Positions 9,787 through 18,421 of a stretch of 64,000 nt of DNA are shown in pieces (position 1 is the first letter of the stretch; each line of letters begins with the position of its first letter). A program made the position numbers and the translations under genes. Location: NCBI RefSeq assembly GCF_009498035.1, contig NZ_CP034550.1, positions 6,510,001 through 6,574,000 on the forward strand, read 5' to 3'. Below the pieces are notes generated by a model, which had not been told where the DNA came from, did no database searches, and saw nothing but the letters and a program-made list of their open reading frames with translations. The stretch is from Saccharothrix syringae. Lineage in GTDB: Bacteria > Actinomycetota > Actinomycetes > Mycobacteriales > Pseudonocardiaceae.

Positions 9787-9896
9787 TCAAGCAGTCGCTG
9801 GCAGTGACTCGTAGGCGTTGGAACTGAGCACGCCGATCGCGGAGTGCCGACGCCTGCTGTTGTAGAAACGGATCCACTCGTCAACCCTGGTAAACG
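9787..9896 (-). pseudogene. C-terminal fragment of an IS3-family transposase
   Basis: The complement reads VDEWIRFYNSRRRHSAIGVL then SSNAYE and stops with TGA at 9787-9789. RFYNSRRRHSAIG is the very conserved tail of IS3-family OrfB, just after the last catalytic Glu. Only about 35 codons remain. It belongs to a different reading direction from the IS3 remnant at 5.5 kb, so it is a separate scrap. Confidence 0.75.
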
Positions 9897-9991
9897 AGTG
9901 CGAGCGAGCCGCGTAAAGCTGCCGGTCAGCGCTGGTGGCCGACTTTTGAAACTCCACAGCAAGGTTTCCGGCGTGTTCCGGCCGTAACCTG

Positions 9992-10837
9992 TCAGACCTG
10001 TTCCAGCTCGGTCTTGACGGAGGTCGCGGCGCGGATGAAGGCGGCGACCTGGCGGGAGGTGGACTCCCGGTGCCAGGCGATCACGAGGGTGGCCTGCTCG
10101 GCGTCGATGACAGGACGACTGACCGTGCCGGGTGGCAGGCGATCACGGATCGATTCCGGGAGCACCGCGACCATCCGCCCGAGCCGGACGAGTTGCAGCA
10201 GTTGGTCGGTGTCGGTGACGAGGTGGCCGGTCACCTCGGGGCGGGACTCCGGCCAGCGGGGCTGGGTCCCGCCGCGCAGGTCGGCCATCGACACCTCGGT
10301 GCGGGCGGTCAGGGGGTGGCCGTCCGGAAGCACCACGACCTGGCCTTCGACGTGGAGGTCCTCGCTGTCCAGGCCGCTCAGGTCGTTCTGCGGCCGGTGC
10401 AGCAGTGCGAGGTCGGCGCGGCCGTCGCGGACCATCGCGGCGCGTTCGCCGACGCTGAAGGCGAGATCGACCGGAACGGCGTCGGGGGTGGCGGCGTAGC
10501 GGTCCAGGATCGGCTGCAACAGGTCGGCGTCGCTGCCGGGTTTGAGCGCCAGGACCAGCCGCGGAGTGGTTGCCGCCGCCCTTCGCGCACGGCGCACCGC
10601 GGCGGCCACGGCATCCAGTGCGACGCGTCCCTCGGCCAGGAACACCTCCCCGGCCGCCGTGAGGTGGACCCCGCGACTGGTGCGGTCCAGCAGGGTGAGG
10701 CCCATCCGCTGTTCGAGCAGGCGGATCGCCCGGGACAGGGGTGGCTGGGCGATGCCCAGCCGCTGGGCGGCCCGCCCGAAGTGCAGTTCCTCGGCGACCG
10801 CGATGAAGTAGCGCAGTTCCCGGGTCTGGACGTCCAT
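9992..10837 (-). CDS. LysR-family transcriptional regulator
   Basis: The 281-aa protein starts at ATG (complement 10835-10837). The N-terminal HTH is classic LysR: MDVQTRELRYFIAVAEELHF, GRAAQRLGIAQPPLSRAIRL and LEQRMGLTLLDRTSRGVHLT. Residues ~90-275 form the periplasmic-binding-like effector domain. LysR proteins typically regulate a divergent neighbour. The SDR gene at 10907 starts 69 bp away on the other strand and is the likely target. A degraded SDR just beyond suggests the module once held two reductases. Confidence 0.92.
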   Translation of the reverse strand: MDVQTRELRYFIAVAEELHFGRAAQRLGIAQPPLSRAIRLLEQRMGLTLLDRTSRGVHLTAAGEVFLAEGRVALDAVAAAVRRARRAAATTPRLVLALKPGSDADLLQPILDRYAATPDAVPVDLAFSVGERAAMVRDGRADLALLHRPQNDLSGLDSEDLHVEGQVVVLPDGHPLTARTEVSMADLRGGTQPRWPESRPEVTGHLVTDTDQLLQLVRLGRMVAVLPESIRDRLPPGTVSRPVIDAEQATLVIAWHRESTSRQVAAFIRAATSVKTELEQV

Positions 10838-10906
10838 ACCAGGAGGGTATCGAGCGAGATCGGACTGGTCCTGGCCCGGGGGAACGACGGGTGGTTCGCT
10901 GATCAT

Positions 10907-11653
10907 GTGAGTGATGACGCAACGATCGCCCTGGTGACGGGGGCGAACAAGGGGATCGGGCGGGCCGTCGCGGGCCAGCTCGCGAGGCTCGGGATGACGG
11001 TGGTAGTCGGTGCCCGGGACCTGGAGAAGGGCGCCGAGGCGGTGGCCGAGATCAGCGCGGCGGGCGGTGTCGCGCACCCGATCGGCCTCGACGTGACCGA
11101 CCAACGCGGGGTGAGCGCGGCGGCCGAGCAGATCGCCGAGCGGTTCGGCCGTCTGGACGTCCTGGTCAACAACGCCGGCATCTCCGGCGACCTCGGGGCG
11201 CAGGCGCCGGGCTCCGCGCACCTCGACGGGGTGCGGGCGGTGTTCGAGACGAACCTGTTCGGTGTCGTCACCGTGATCGAGGCGATGCTCCCGCTGCTGC
11301 GCCGTTCGTCCGCGGCGCGGATCGTGAACGTCTCCAGCGGCACCTCGTCGATGACGTGGACGACCGATGCCACCCACTACCTGAGTCGGATGTCGGGTTC
11401 GCTGGGCTATCCGGTGTCGAAGGCGGCACTGAACATGCTCACGGTGCAGTACGCGAAAGCGCTGTCGCGCGAAGGGATCCTGGTGAACGCGGTCGCGCCT
11501 GGTGCGTGTGACACGGACTTCGCCAAGGGCCTGCCGTTCCAGCTGACCCGGACCGCGGCCGAGGGCGCCGCGATCGTGGTGCGGCTGGCCACGCTCGGGC
11601 GGGAGTGTCCGACGGGCGGCTTCTTCGACGACAACGGCAGGCTGCCTTGGTGA
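10907..11653 (+). CDS. Short-chain dehydrogenase/reductase
   Basis: The 248-aa protein starts at a GTG at 10907. The NAD(P)-binding motif TGANKGIGRAVAGQLAR is at residues ~11-27, the NNAG motif appears in DVLVNNAGISGD, the catalytic Ser in IVNVSSGTSS, and the catalytic Tyr/Lys in YPVSKAALN (YxxSK variant of YxxxK). The C-terminal substrate loop follows PGACDTDFAKG. It resembles plant-type carbonyl-reductase-like SDRs that act on small ketones or aldehydes. The divergent LysR gene probably controls it. Exact substrate is unknown. Confidence 0.9.
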   Translation: MSDDATIALVTGANKGIGRAVAGQLARLGMTVVVGARDLEKGAEAVAEISAAGGVAHPIGLDVTDQRGVSAAAEQIAERFGRLDVLVNNAGISGDLGAQAPGSAHLDGVRAVFETNLFGVVTVIEAMLPLLRRSSAARIVNVSSGTSSMTWTTDATHYLSRMSGSLGYPVSKAALNMLTVQYAKALSREGILVNAVAPGACDTDFAKGLPFQLTRTAAEGAAIVVRLATLGRECPTGGFFDDNGRLPW

Positions 11654-11694
11654 GGGGTCGGCAGGCAGGACGACGGGTGCGCTGAGGGGCAGGG

Positions 11695-12160
11695 CAGCGC
11701 TGGTCACCGGTGGCTCACGCGGAATCGGCGCGGCGGTCGTGCGACGTCTCGCAGTCGACGGGGCAGCGGTGGCCATCGACTACCGGCCCCAGGCCGACGC
11801 GGCCGAACGGCTCGCTGCCGAGATCAACACCGCTGGCGGCCACGCCATCACCATGCAGGGCGATGTGGCCGTGGCCGACGAGAGCCACCGGGGCGTCGAG
11901 TCGGCCGCCGGGGGACTCGAGCGGGCTCGACAGTCTCGTGAGCAACGCCGGGACCGAGCACTTCGGCGGCCTGGCCGAGCTCACCGCCGAGGACTTCGAC
12001 CGCGTGTTCCACACCAATGTCCGCGGCCGGCTGCCGACCTCCTCGATCAGCGCCCGCCGCGCCTTTGAGCGGCAGGCCCAATACCCGGCGTCCAAGGCCG
12101 CCGTCGAGGCGGTGGTGCTCAACCTCGCCGTGGAACTGGGACGCCGCGGCATCACGATCA
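11695..12160 (+). pseudogene. Truncated, frameshifted SDR gene
   Basis: The first part reads LVTGGSRGIGAAVVRRLAVD and GHAITMQGDVAVADESHRG in one frame. A shift near 11925 leads to LDSLVSNAGTEHFGGLAELT, EDFDRVFHTNVRG in another. A stretch around the catalytic Ser is deleted. The active-site region then continues as QYPASKAAVEAVVLNLAVEL, GRRGITIKVV, and the remaining C-terminus is missing where an IS5-type fragment begins. It is therefore a dead SDR paralogue next to the intact one. Confidence 0.75.
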
Positions 12161-12164
12161 AAGT

Positions 12165-12380
12165 GGTGCTGTCATGGTGTGGTGCCGTGGTCGATCGGTT
12201 GGCCTTGCGGTTGGTGCCCGATGAGCCGTGGGTGTCGGTGCAGCCGTTGATTCCGAAGTTCGCGCCGCGTCCGCGGGGTGGCGGAACGGCGCCGGTGGAC
12301 GACCGGGCGGTGTTCACCGTGATCGTGTTCGTGCTGATCAGCGGGTGTCGGTGGCGAGACCCGCCGCCGTCGCGGGCCTG
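12165..12380 (+). pseudogene. IS5-family transposase, N-terminal fragment
   Basis: The frame reads RLVPDEPWVSVQPLIPKF, then GGGTAPVDDRAVFTVIVF and VLISGCRWRDPPPS. This is the DUF4096-like N-terminal domain of IS5-family transposases, whose usual pattern is P-L-I-P, D-D-R-x-x-F and S-G-C-x-W-R. It breaks off before the catalytic part. It is joined directly to the 3' end of the broken SDR, suggesting the insertion caused that gene's truncation and then decayed. Confidence 0.75.
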
Positions 12381-12384
12381 AGCG

Positions 12385-12425
12385 CGCGTGGTCCCGCCGG
12401 GCCGAGGACCCGGCGGGACCACGCG
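12385..12425 (-). terminator. Hairpin terminator after the xylanase gene
   Basis: A perfect 17-bp inverted repeat (12385-12401 with 12409-12425, 7-base loop) lies 15 bp past the xylanase stop. There is no long U-tract, as is usual for GC-rich actinobacteria. Confidence 0.7.
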
Positions 12426-12439
12426 ACGACCGCCCTTGC

Positions 12440-13456
12440 CTACCGCCAGCCCGTGGCCGCCTCGTTCAGCGCGTCGAGCACCGAGAAGTACGCCGGCTTG
12501 CGGCTGTAGTCGGCGTCGATCAGCAGGGGCGTCTTGGCGGCGTTCCAGTAGTACTTGTCCGTCACGCCGCCCACGGCGATCACGGTGCAGCGCGGCACCG
12601 CCAGGCACGCGCTGACGGCCACGGCGTACGCCTTGGCCTGCTTCTCACCGGAACCGGTCACGTTCAGCTCGGTCAGGTGCACGTCCACCCCGAGGTCGGC
12701 GAAGCGCCGGAGGTTCGCGGCCATGTCCGCGGGCACCCGGTGATCGCTGTTGAAGTACCCCTGGAAGCCGACGCAGTCGATCGGCACGCCGCGCGCGACG
12801 AAGTCCCGCACCAGGTCGTACACGGCGTCGGACTTCGGGCCGAACCCGTCGGTGTAGTAGTCGTTGTAGCAGAGCTTCGCGGTGGGGTCGGCGGCCTCGG
12901 CCGCGAGGAACGCCTCCTCGACCCAGCCGTCGCCGATGCGCTCCTGGAACACCGAGTTGCGCCGGGCCCCGCTGTCGCCGAACGCCTCGTTGACCACGTC
13001 CCAGTAGTCGACCCGACCGCGGAAGTGGCCCGCGACGCCGGCGATGTGCTCGCGCAGCGCGGTCAGCAGCCGGGCGCCCGAGCTGATGTTGACCACCCAG
13101 CCGGGCAGCTGGCTGTGCCACGCCAGCACGCTGCCGCGCACCGCCATGCCCCGGCTCTCGGCGTAGTCGACCAGGCGGTCGGCGGCGGCGAAGTCGAACT
13201 TGCCCCGGACCCGCTCGACGACGTTCCACTTCATCTCGTTCTCGGGCGTGACCTGACCGAACTCCTGGTCCAGCGTCTTGGTGTAGTCGGCGACGCCGAG
13301 CAGGCCGGCCGGGACCACCGCGCCGAAGACCCGGCCGGTGGCCGCCGCCGCGTCCTTGAGCGTGTACGCGGCGGCGTGTGCCTGTGGTGCCGCGAGCAAG
13401 GCGGTCACCAGCAGGGCGGTTGCCAGGGGCGCCACGGCCCCGGACGACTTCTTCAC
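12440..13456 (-). CDS. Secreted GH10 endo-1,4-beta-xylanase
   Basis: The 338-aa protein starts at GTG (complement 13454-13456) behind AGGAGG. Residues 1-28 are a signal peptide (MKKSSGAVAPLATALLVTAL, cleavage near AHA). The rest is a single GH10 barrel with VTPENEMKWNVVE, GSVLAWHSQLPGW, the acid/base Glu157 in WDVVNEAFGD and the nucleophile Glu263 in VHLTELNVT. The enzyme cleaves internal beta-1,4 bonds in xylan outside the cell. It lacks a carbohydrate-binding module, so it is a catalytic-domain-only form. It stands alone with a terminator on its 3' side. Confidence 0.95.
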   Translation of the reverse strand: MKKSSGAVAPLATALLVTALLAAPQAHAAAYTLKDAAAATGRVFGAVVPAGLLGVADYTKTLDQEFGQVTPENEMKWNVVERVRGKFDFAAADRLVDYAESRGMAVRGSVLAWHSQLPGWVVNISSGARLLTALREHIAGVAGHFRGRVDYWDVVNEAFGDSGARRNSVFQERIGDGWVEEAFLAAEAADPTAKLCYNDYYTDGFGPKSDAVYDLVRDFVARGVPIDCVGFQGYFNSDHRVPADMAANLRRFADLGVDVHLTELNVTGSGEKQAKAYAVAVSACLAVPRCTVIAVGGVTDKYYWNAAKTPLLIDADYSRKPAYFSVLDALNEAATGWR

Positions 13457-14337
13457 GCGTTCCTCCTCGATCCTCGTCGACCAGGCGGCGGAACAGGCAC
13501 TGCGGGGCAGAAACTTTCGACAGTTTTGCAGATCTGTTTCGGAGGCGGGAGGTGCTGTTCAGGCAAAGACGGGGAAGGGACGTTCGGGCAACACGGTCGG
13601 TGGCACCGCGGCGCGACCGACCTCGGCGCGACCGACCTCGGCGTCCGGGCGTGGCGGGCACCCCTCGCACCCGACACCGGCGACATCAACCCCGAACGGT
13701 GACGACCACCGGATCGGGACCCGGATGGAGAGGACTCCCGTGGCGCACGACGTGGCAGGGGCGCGGAGGCGGCCGGCACCGGTGTTCCGCAGCGCCCCTT
13801 CCTCCTGCTCCGGGCCGGCAGCACCGCCTCGGTGGAGCCGGAGTCACCGTTCCCGCTGATGTCCCTGCCTCCGCAAGGCCCTACAGGCAATCCCTGACCT
13901 GGAACGCACGAGCGGACCTGGACCACCGCCTCGGGCGGGCCGGTGTCGGGACGGGCCTGCGGTACTTCTCGCGGCGAATCAAATCGGATTCGCGTACGCG
14001 CTCGGTCTCGGGCTCGACGGCCTGGTCGACGGGCAGTGGGGCCGCCGCTACGGCCGACCGGTGCCGATCCACCCCGCCTGCGCGCCGCCACGTCGAGCAG
14101 GCACTGGCGCGCTGCGGCAGGCGACTTCCCGCGGTCCGTGACCGTTCCGGAGGTGCGGTGATGCCCGGCCCGGTGTCCGCGTTCGTCCCGCTCTACCGGG
14201 AGCTGTGCGTGCGCGATGTCGGTGATCTCGATAACGCGCTGATCGGCAGCGGTCTGCGCCGCGAGTTCGGACAGGAGGTCCGCGCCCGGCCGGGCGGGGG
14301 GTCGTGTTGGACGCCCGGACCGGCCTCGCCGCGTTCG
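13457..14337. other. 881-bp stretch without an intact gene
   Basis: No frame across this stretch gives a credible intact protein. A short block near 13975-14065 (QIGFAYALGLGLDGLVDGQW, then GRRYGRPV) reads like part of a transposase, and near 14160-14335 a frame reads FVPLYRELCVRDVGDLDNAL before breaking. Both suggest degraded genes, but I cannot name a family with confidence. The left part holds the xylanase promoter region. Confidence 0.4.
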
Positions 14338-15132
14338 TCAAGCTCCTGGAGTGGTGAGCAGGGCGTTCATCCGGCCGTAGTCCACCGCGCCGGACGGGTA
14401 GCCCTCGTCGGCCAGCACGCGGCGGGCCGCCTCCAGCGCCACCCCGTACGCGGCCTCCGCGATGCCCTGGCCGACGCTCACCCGGGCCACGCCCAGCGCG
14501 GCCAGCTCGGCGATCGACGGCGCACCCGGCCCGGCCATCACGTTGAGCGGGGCGTCCAAGCCTCGAACCAGGGCGGCGATGGTGTCCGGGTCGGTGACGC
14601 CGGGCACGAACACGCCGTCCGCGCCGGCCGCCAGGAACGCCTCCGCGCGGCGCAGGACGGTGTCCACCGCGCGGTCGCCGAAGAAGTAGACGTCGACGCG
14701 GGCGTTGACGAACAGGTCCACGCCCGCGTCCTGCGCCGCCTGCCGCACCACGCGCAGGCGGGCGGCGTGGTCGGCGACGTCCAGCAGCCGGCCGGCGGCG
14801 CTGTCCTCGATGTTGATGCCCACGACCCCGGCGGCCAGCACCTCGCGGACCGTGCGCGCCGGGTCGTCGAACCCGCCCTCGACGTCCGCGGTCACCGGCA
14901 CCGACACCGCCCGCACCACCCGTTCCACCGCCCGCACCGCCGGCTCGCGGTCCAGGTGACCCCCGTCGGCCGCGCCCAGGCTCCACGACACCCCCGCGCT
15001 GGTGGTGGCGACCGCCGCCGCGCCCGCGTGCTCGACCAACCGGGCGGAGGCCGCGTCCCACGCGTTCGGCAGCACCAGCACCGGGCCGGTGTGCAACTCG
15101 CGGAACGCCTTCGCCTTGTCCTGCTGAGACAT
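14338..15132 (-). CDS. Isocitrate lyase/PEP mutase-family enzyme
   Basis: The 264-aa protein starts at ATG (complement 15130-15132). It shows the features of the PEP mutase/ICL superfamily: LVLPNAWDAASARLVEHAG near the N-terminus, VPVTADVEGGFDD with the metal-binding Asp/Glu pair, and GINIEDSAAG. The family acts on oxaloacetate-like, methylisocitrate or phosphonopyruvate substrates at a C-C or P-C bond. The short form seen here is common in actinobacteria and its substrate is usually unassigned. It lacks the Cys-containing KKCGH motif of true isocitrate lyases. Confidence 0.85.
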   Translation of the reverse strand: MSQQDKAKAFRELHTGPVLVLPNAWDAASARLVEHAGAAAVATTSAGVSWSLGAADGGHLDREPAVRAVERVVRAVSVPVTADVEGGFDDPARTVREVLAAGVVGINIEDSAAGRLLDVADHAARLRVVRQAAQDAGVDLFVNARVDVYFFGDRAVDTVLRRAEAFLAAGADGVFVPGVTDPDTIAALVRGLDAPLNVMAGPGAPSIAELAALGVARVSVGQGIAEAAYGVALEAARRVLADEGYPSGAVDYGRMNALLTTPGA

Positions 15133-15228
15133 CTTCCCGACTCCCCTTGAACGATCTTCTCCGTCGTGCGGGCACCAGCTTCGCCGGAGGGGCGGGCGTT
15201 GTCCGGCCGGATTTGGACATCACCGTCC

Positions 15229-15261
15229 GCCGAGGTCCGAAACGGTCGCCGAGGTCCGAAA
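15229..15261 (+). repeat. 14-bp direct repeat upstream of the Ada-like gene
   Basis: GCCGAGGTCCGAAA occurs at 15229-15242 and again at 15248-15261, a 19-bp period, 42-61 bases before the GTG start at 15303. A doubled site at this place could be the binding site of the encoded AraC-type regulator, in the manner of an Ada box. That is inference from position only. Confidence 0.5.
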
Positions 15262-15302
15262 ACGGCCGGCGGGGCGGTGGCGGCTCGGCTAGACCTGGAG
15301 CG

Positions 15303-16235
15303 GTGACGACGTACTCGGCCGTGGTGACCACCGGCATCTACTGCCGCCCGGGTTGCGGGGCGAAACCCAAGGCGGAGAACGTCCGCACGTTCACCCTGCC
15401 CGCCGCCGCCGAGGCGAACGGCTTCCGCGCCTGCCTGCGCTGCCGCCCCTACCGGGTGGCCGGCCCCCTGCCGGACGCGCCGGAACTGGTGTGCGCGGCG
15501 GTCCAGCACATCATCGGAGGCGCGCTGGACGAGGGCACCGAGGTCGAGCTGGCCACCCGGCTGGGGGTCTCCGCCCGGCACCTGCGCAGGCTGTTCCACA
15601 CCCACCTGGGCGCGACCCCCGACCAGTTCGCCCGGTCCCGGCGGGCGCACTTCGCGCGGCGGCTGCTGGACGACACCGACCTGACCGTCGCGGAGATCGC
15701 GTTCGCCTCCGGGTTCGGCAGCCTGCGGCAGTTCAACCGGGCCATGCGCGAGGTCTTCCGGGAAGCGCCGACGGTCCTGCGCGCGCGGCGGCGCAAGGCC
15801 GACCGGGTGGTGCTCGACGGCGGGTTGACGGTCCGGGTTCCGGTCGTGCCGGGCTACGACTGGGCGGTGGTGCTGGATCAGTTGCGAAAGAGGGCGATCC
15901 CGGGTGTCGAGACCGTTGTGGGCGGTGTCTACCGGCGCACGGTCAGCCTGGACGGCTCGCCCGGCGTGCTGGAGGTGTGGCGGGGCGGGCCGGACCACCT
16001 GCTGCTGCGTGCCCACCTGCCGTACTGGGAGGGCGTGATCCACGTGGTCGAGCGGGCCGCGCGAGTCGTCGGCGCGGACACCGGGACGGCCGGGGCCTGG
16101 GCACCGTTCGAGGCCGCCGTCGTCGCGACGCACGACGACCCGGGCGCGCTGGTGGCCGAGTACGGCGTGCCGGTGCCGGGCCTGGGGCACGGGCTCACGC
16201 ACCTGTTCCCGTCCGCCGACGCCGTCCCGGGGTGA
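15303..16235 (+). CDS. Ada/AlkA-type DNA alkylation-repair regulator lacking the glycosylase core
   Basis: The 310-aa protein starts at a GTG at 15303 with GGAG just upstream. Residues ~1-65 are the Ada zinc domain with all four Cys (C14, C18 in YCRPGCGAKPK; C44, C47 in RACLRCRP). Residues ~75-165 are an AraC HTH (LATRLGVSARHLRRLFHTHL). Residues ~180-260 match the AlkA N-terminal domain. Normal Ada-AlkA fusions run near 480 residues and end in an HhH-GPD glycosylase. Here GAWAPFEAAV is followed quickly by YGVPVPGLGHGLTHLFPSAD and a stop, so the catalytic region is missing. It can probably sense methylphosphotriesters but not excise bases. Confidence 0.85.
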   Translation: MTTYSAVVTTGIYCRPGCGAKPKAENVRTFTLPAAAEANGFRACLRCRPYRVAGPLPDAPELVCAAVQHIIGGALDEGTEVELATRLGVSARHLRRLFHTHLGATPDQFARSRRAHFARRLLDDTDLTVAEIAFASGFGSLRQFNRAMREVFREAPTVLRARRRKADRVVLDGGLTVRVPVVPGYDWAVVLDQLRKRAIPGVETVVGGVYRRTVSLDGSPGVLEVWRGGPDHLLLRAHLPYWEGVIHVVERAARVVGADTGTAGAWAPFEAAVVATHDDPGALVAEYGVPVPGLGHGLTHLFPSADAVPG

Positions 16236-16238
16236 GGG

Positions 16239-16811
16239 CTACTCCTGCTGGTCGCGCAGGTACCGGCCGTGGTCGCTCTGGCGGTGCACGTCCGAGGCGT
16301 AGAAGCGCTCGGCCAGCCGGCGGGCCCGGCCCTCCAGCAGTTCCAGCTGGGTGACCAGCTCGTCGGCCGCGCCGCGTTGCGCCGACAGCCACCACGGCAG
16401 GTTCAGGTAGGTCTGCACGGACAGCGGCAGGTCCGTGCGGGCCAGGCGGATCAGGTCGTGGCGGACGTCGGGGTCGCCGGCCAGGCGTTGGGGCTTGCCC
16501 AGCATGTCGTCCAGCACCTCGGCGACCCGGCGCACGGTGTCCGCGGTGGACGCGGGCATGCGGGAGCCCCGCGCGGTCACGTCGTGGACCAGGGTGGCGA
16601 GGTCCCGGCGCACCTCGCCCGCCTCGGTGGTGGCGTCGACCGGCACCAGGTGGACCTTCTCCGGCGGGGCGAGCAGCGCGCCGACCCCGTACAGGCCCGC
16701 GACCACCGCGGGCCACCACGAGCCGACCACGCCGGTCAGGTGCAGGGCCACGCCCAGCAGGCCGCCGACGCAGCCGACCAGGTTCTTGGTCGAGCCCAGG
16801 TAGCGGATCAT
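16239..16811 (-). CDS. Membrane protein, XpaC-like, last gene of TelA operon
   Basis: The 190-aa protein begins at ATG (complement 16809-16811), which overlaps the stop of the preceding VWA gene as ATGA, implying translational coupling. Two hydrophobic segments lie at the start (LVGCVGGLLGVALHLTGVVG and WWPAVVAGLYGVGALL), and the remaining ~130 residues are charged and helical. TelA proteins often neighbour XpaC, which has two N-terminal membrane helices and a helical tail. The architecture fits, but I see no diagnostic residue. A role in envelope stress with TelA is inferred from the operon. Confidence 0.6.
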   Translation of the reverse strand: MIRYLGSTKNLVGCVGGLLGVALHLTGVVGSWWPAVVAGLYGVGALLAPPEKVHLVPVDATTEAGEVRRDLATLVHDVTARGSRMPASTADTVRRVAEVLDDMLGKPQRLAGDPDVRHDLIRLARTDLPLSVQTYLNLPWWLSAQRGAADELVTQLELLEGRARRLAERFYASDVHRQSDHGRYLRDQQE

Positions 16812-18421
16812 TGGTAGCCGCGGATCTCCTTGAACACGTCGGTGAGCTGCGTGGAGCGGGCGTCGAAGACCTTGCCGCCGGTCATGTCCGCGACCCGGCC
16901 CAGCTCGTCGCTGCTGCCCTCGCCGAACAGCACGGTGAACACCGGCACCCCCCGGACCCGCGCGGGCACGCGGGAGAAGCCGCTCTGGAACTGGGAGAAG
17001 TCGCTGCCGTCGGCGTTCTCGCCGTCGGTCATCAGCACGATCGAGTGGAACCGGTCGGGGTCCGCGGCCTGCAGCGGTTCCAGCACCTCGTACGCGCGGT
17101 CGAGGCTGTCGTAGACGGCGGTGCCACCGCCCGCCTGCAGGCCGCCGGCGAAGGTCTTGATCTCGTCCAGCACCGCCTGCGGGTCCTGCTCGGGGACGAC
17201 GAACGTGCGCGGCTGCTGCGGGGTGGTGTTGAACGGCATGATCGTCACCTCCTCGCGGTTGCGGAAGCCGCGGAAGCGGCCGGTGAGCGAGGAGTCCGCG
17301 CCGGTCAGGCCGACCAGGGAGGCGCGCAGCGCTTCGATCCGCTCCCCCGCCATCGAACCGGACGTGTCCACCACGTACAAGGTGCGCGACGGGCGGCGGA
17401 TCTTGTTGAAGTACGCCGACAACAGGGCGTCCACGGCGTCGCGGGTGGCCGGGAACGGCAGTTCCACCAGGTCCTTGGCGGTGAACTGGGCGCCGGGTTC
17501 CACGCCGGGCGCGACCGGGCGGCGGTGGGTGGTCTCGGCGATCCGGCGCTGCACGTCCGGCGTGCGCAGGTGGTCGGTGAGCCGCTGGTGGGCCGCGCGG
17601 GCGTCGTCGTCGGCGCCGGTGAGCAGGGTGAGCGGGTAGTCGGCGGTGACCACGCCGTCGCTGGGGTGGATGATCGTCAGCGGCTCGGACAGGCCGCCGG
17701 AGGCGTTGAGCGACAGCAGCACGGACTCGTAGTTGATCAGGCCGTCGATCCTCGTTCCGGGGTCCTGCGCGCGCTTCCGGAACGCCTCGGACAGCCAGCC
17801 CGACGACCCGGAGGAGAGGGCCTGGGCGCTGAAGAACCCGGTCAGCCTCGGCGTCACGGCGGCGACCTGGTTCGCGTCCACCGCGGTGCCCGCGCCGGCC
17901 AGCGCGGAGGCCACGCCGACCAGGGCGGAGAACCCGGAGTTCGACGCGGACGGGTCGGTCATGCCGTAGGTGAACGCCTTCTGCCCGGCCTTCTCGGCGA
18001 TCTCGGCCCACCCGACCGGGCGGTCCGCGAAGCCGAGCCGCCGCGCGGCGGAGGTGGACAGGCCCAGCACCACGGGCGAGGCCATGATCTTGACCTGGTT
18101 GCCCAGGCGCCTGGCGGCCTCGGGGATTGCCGCCGGGTACCGGTTGGAGGAGAACCACACGGCGTCGTAGGCGCCGTCCGCCGCGCCGGAGGCCAGCGAC
18201 TCCGCACCCTCCAACGTGCCGGTGAAGGTGAACTTCACGCTCACGCCGGTCGCCTCGGCCGCCTCCTCCAACAGGGGCTGCATGTCGGCCAGCTCGCTGC
18301 CCGCCAGGACCCGCAGCGTGCCCGGTTCGGCCGGGCCGACCGGCTGTCCGGGGTTCGCGTCGTCGTCCGTGCACGCCGCCAGCAGCCCCGCGGCCAGCAG
18401 CAGCACCAGTGCCTTCCTCAT
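16808..18421 (-). CDS. Lipoprotein with solute-binding and von Willebrand A domains
   Basis: The 537-aa protein starts at ATG (complement 18419-18421), overlapping the telA-like stop as ATGA. The lipobox LLAAC lies at residues ~12-16, so it is a surface lipoprotein. Residues ~35-310 form a periplasmic-binding-like domain (LRVLAGSELADMQPLLEEAA), and ~340-535 a VWA domain with the MIDAS motif in YVVDTSGSMAG and the later Asp in LMTDGENADG. Such SBP-VWA fusions sit beside toxic-anion-resistance genes in actinobacteria. The VWA domain suggests metal-dependent protein contacts outside the membrane. The exact ligand is unknown. Confidence 0.88.
   Translation of the reverse strand: MRKALVLLLAAGLLAACTDDDANPGQPVGPAEPGTLRVLAGSELADMQPLLEEAAEATGVSVKFTFTGTLEGAESLASGAADGAYDAVWFSSNRYPAAIPEAARRLGNQVKIMASPVVLGLSTSAARRLGFADRPVGWAEIAEKAGQKAFTYGMTDPSASNSGFSALVGVASALAGAGTAVDANQVAAVTPRLTGFFSAQALSSGSSGWLSEAFRKRAQDPGTRIDGLINYESVLLSLNASGGLSEPLTIIHPSDGVVTADYPLTLLTGADDDARAAHQRLTDHLRTPDVQRRIAETTHRRPVAPGVEPGAQFTAKDLVELPFPATRDAVDALLSAYFNKIRRPSRTLYVVDTSGSMAGERIEALRASLVGLTGADSSLTGRFRGFRNREEVTIMPFNTTPQQPRTFVVPEQDPQAVLDEIKTFAGGLQAGGGTAVYDSLDRAYEVLEPLQAADPDRFHSIVLMTDGENADGSDFSQFQSGFSRVPARVRGVPVFTVLFGEGSSDELGRVADMTGGKVFDARSTQLTDVFKEIRGYQ

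Noticed and set aside
13940..14335. Possible intact gene or IS1182-type transposase
   Set aside because: A short block (LVDGQWGRRYGRPV) is suggestive, but it switches frame and lacks other motifs; too weak to name.
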